A stretch of 64,000 nt of DNA from Xylanibacter oryzae DSM 17970 (GTDB lineage: Bacteria; Bacteroidota; Bacteroidia; Bacteroidales; Bacteroidaceae), in contig NZ_KK073873.1 in NCBI RefSeq assembly GCF_000585355.1, positions 3,223,992-3,287,991 of the forward strand. Direction: 5' to 3'. Below are positions 63,762-64,000 of the stretch, piece by piece. Both the position numbers and the translations under genes were made by a program. The notes beneath the pieces were generated by a model. It did no database searches. It saw only the letters and a program-made list of their open reading frames with translations, and was not told the origin of the DNA. Every line of letters starts with the position of its first letter. Position 1 is the stretch's first letter.

Positions 63762-64000
63762 TTGTAGTTATTTGAAATTTGTATAAATACCGAATGGGAC
63801 TTTATTAATAAAACAAAATCGTTCTAAATTGCTTAAAATATAATCGTTTTGAGGTATTTTACCTGTTCTACAAATAAGACTGGTCTTGGTTTAATGAAAA
63901 TTCGTAACATATTGATTCACAACATTATCGGAATTTACAAGTGTCTTAAGTTGTAAATTATCATGAAAAATGGTATAAAGTGCGGACTTCTAGATAGTTA
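63762..64000. other. Right-edge intergenic sequence with a possible gene start
   Basis: The sequence is AT-rich with no terminator or promoter pair I can support. An ATG at 63963 opens a frame (MKNGIKCGLLDS) that runs off the window edge. It may be a gene start but is too short to judge. Confidence 0.3.

Overview
The window looks like a chromosomal stretch from a Bacteroidales bacterium, most likely Prevotellaceae. Supporting signs are many promoters of the Bacteroidetes type (TTG, about 20 bases, then TAnnTTTG), almost no Shine-Dalgarno sequences, type V (FimA/Mfa-like) fimbrillins, an ECF sigma/FecR/STN cassette, a fused MurF-alanine racemase, a GSCFA protein and a two-ACT-domain protein beside phenylacetate-CoA ligase. 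The genus is an inference. No phage, insertion sequence, CRISPR array, rRNA or origin was recognised.

Layout, left half. 1-11 kb is mostly housekeeping: the 3' end of mutL, an OmpA-family porin, trpS (-), two identical tRNA-Val(TAC) genes bracketing a phenylacetate-CoA ligase/ACT pair, purB, an rRNA pseudouridine synthase with a long Gly/Arg/Tyr/Asn repeat extension, asnS, a small HNH endonuclease and a one-domain EamA transporter. 11.4-20.4 kb is a co-directional cluster: two PAP2 phosphatases (the second with a predicted outer-membrane barrel), a TolC/adaptor/RND efflux system and an OmpR-type response regulator with its kinase. 20.5-24.3 kb holds an unrecognised secreted protein, pncB flanked by copies of a short intergenic repeat, and about 1.1 kb without an intact gene. 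24.3-29.4 kb (-) is a TetR-controlled TolC/EmrA/EmrB efflux operon ending in a small ferredoxin, with two matching operator palindromes.

Layout, right half. 29.8-33.5 kb (-) encodes a CvfB-like S1 protein, a LolD-type ATPase and a CPA2 antiporter, with a 12 x 9-bp minisatellite downstream. 33.6-43.1 kb holds asd, a secreted GH2 glycosidase, a GSCFA protein, murF-alr, a hexuronate-type MFS transporter and a nitroreductase (-). 43.2-50.8 kb is the most unusual region: a large palindrome, 22-bp-periodic repeats and a (AC)17 microsatellite precede a four-gene type V pilus locus and a cytosolic histidine kinase. Two of the pilus proteins end in C-type-lectin/FISUMP-like domains of the kind seen in targets of diversity-generating retroelements.

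The remainder, 50.8-64 kb, holds an M15 peptidase (-), a RhuM-like gene (-), an ECF sigma/FecR operon (-) bracketed by two paralogous carboxypeptidase-regulatory-like proteins, a lipoprotein alpha/beta hydrolase, a B12-dependent ribonucleotide reductase, folB, a cell-wall amidase and an MCE-family protein.

The strongest leads are the phase-variation architecture at the 5' end of the pilus operon, where the present AC count puts a well-promoted ATG out of frame with the first lipoprotein, and the 24-of-28 NNY codon pattern at the 3' end of the distal adhesin gene. No reverse transcriptase or template repeat is visible here, so the retroelement link is a hypothesis.
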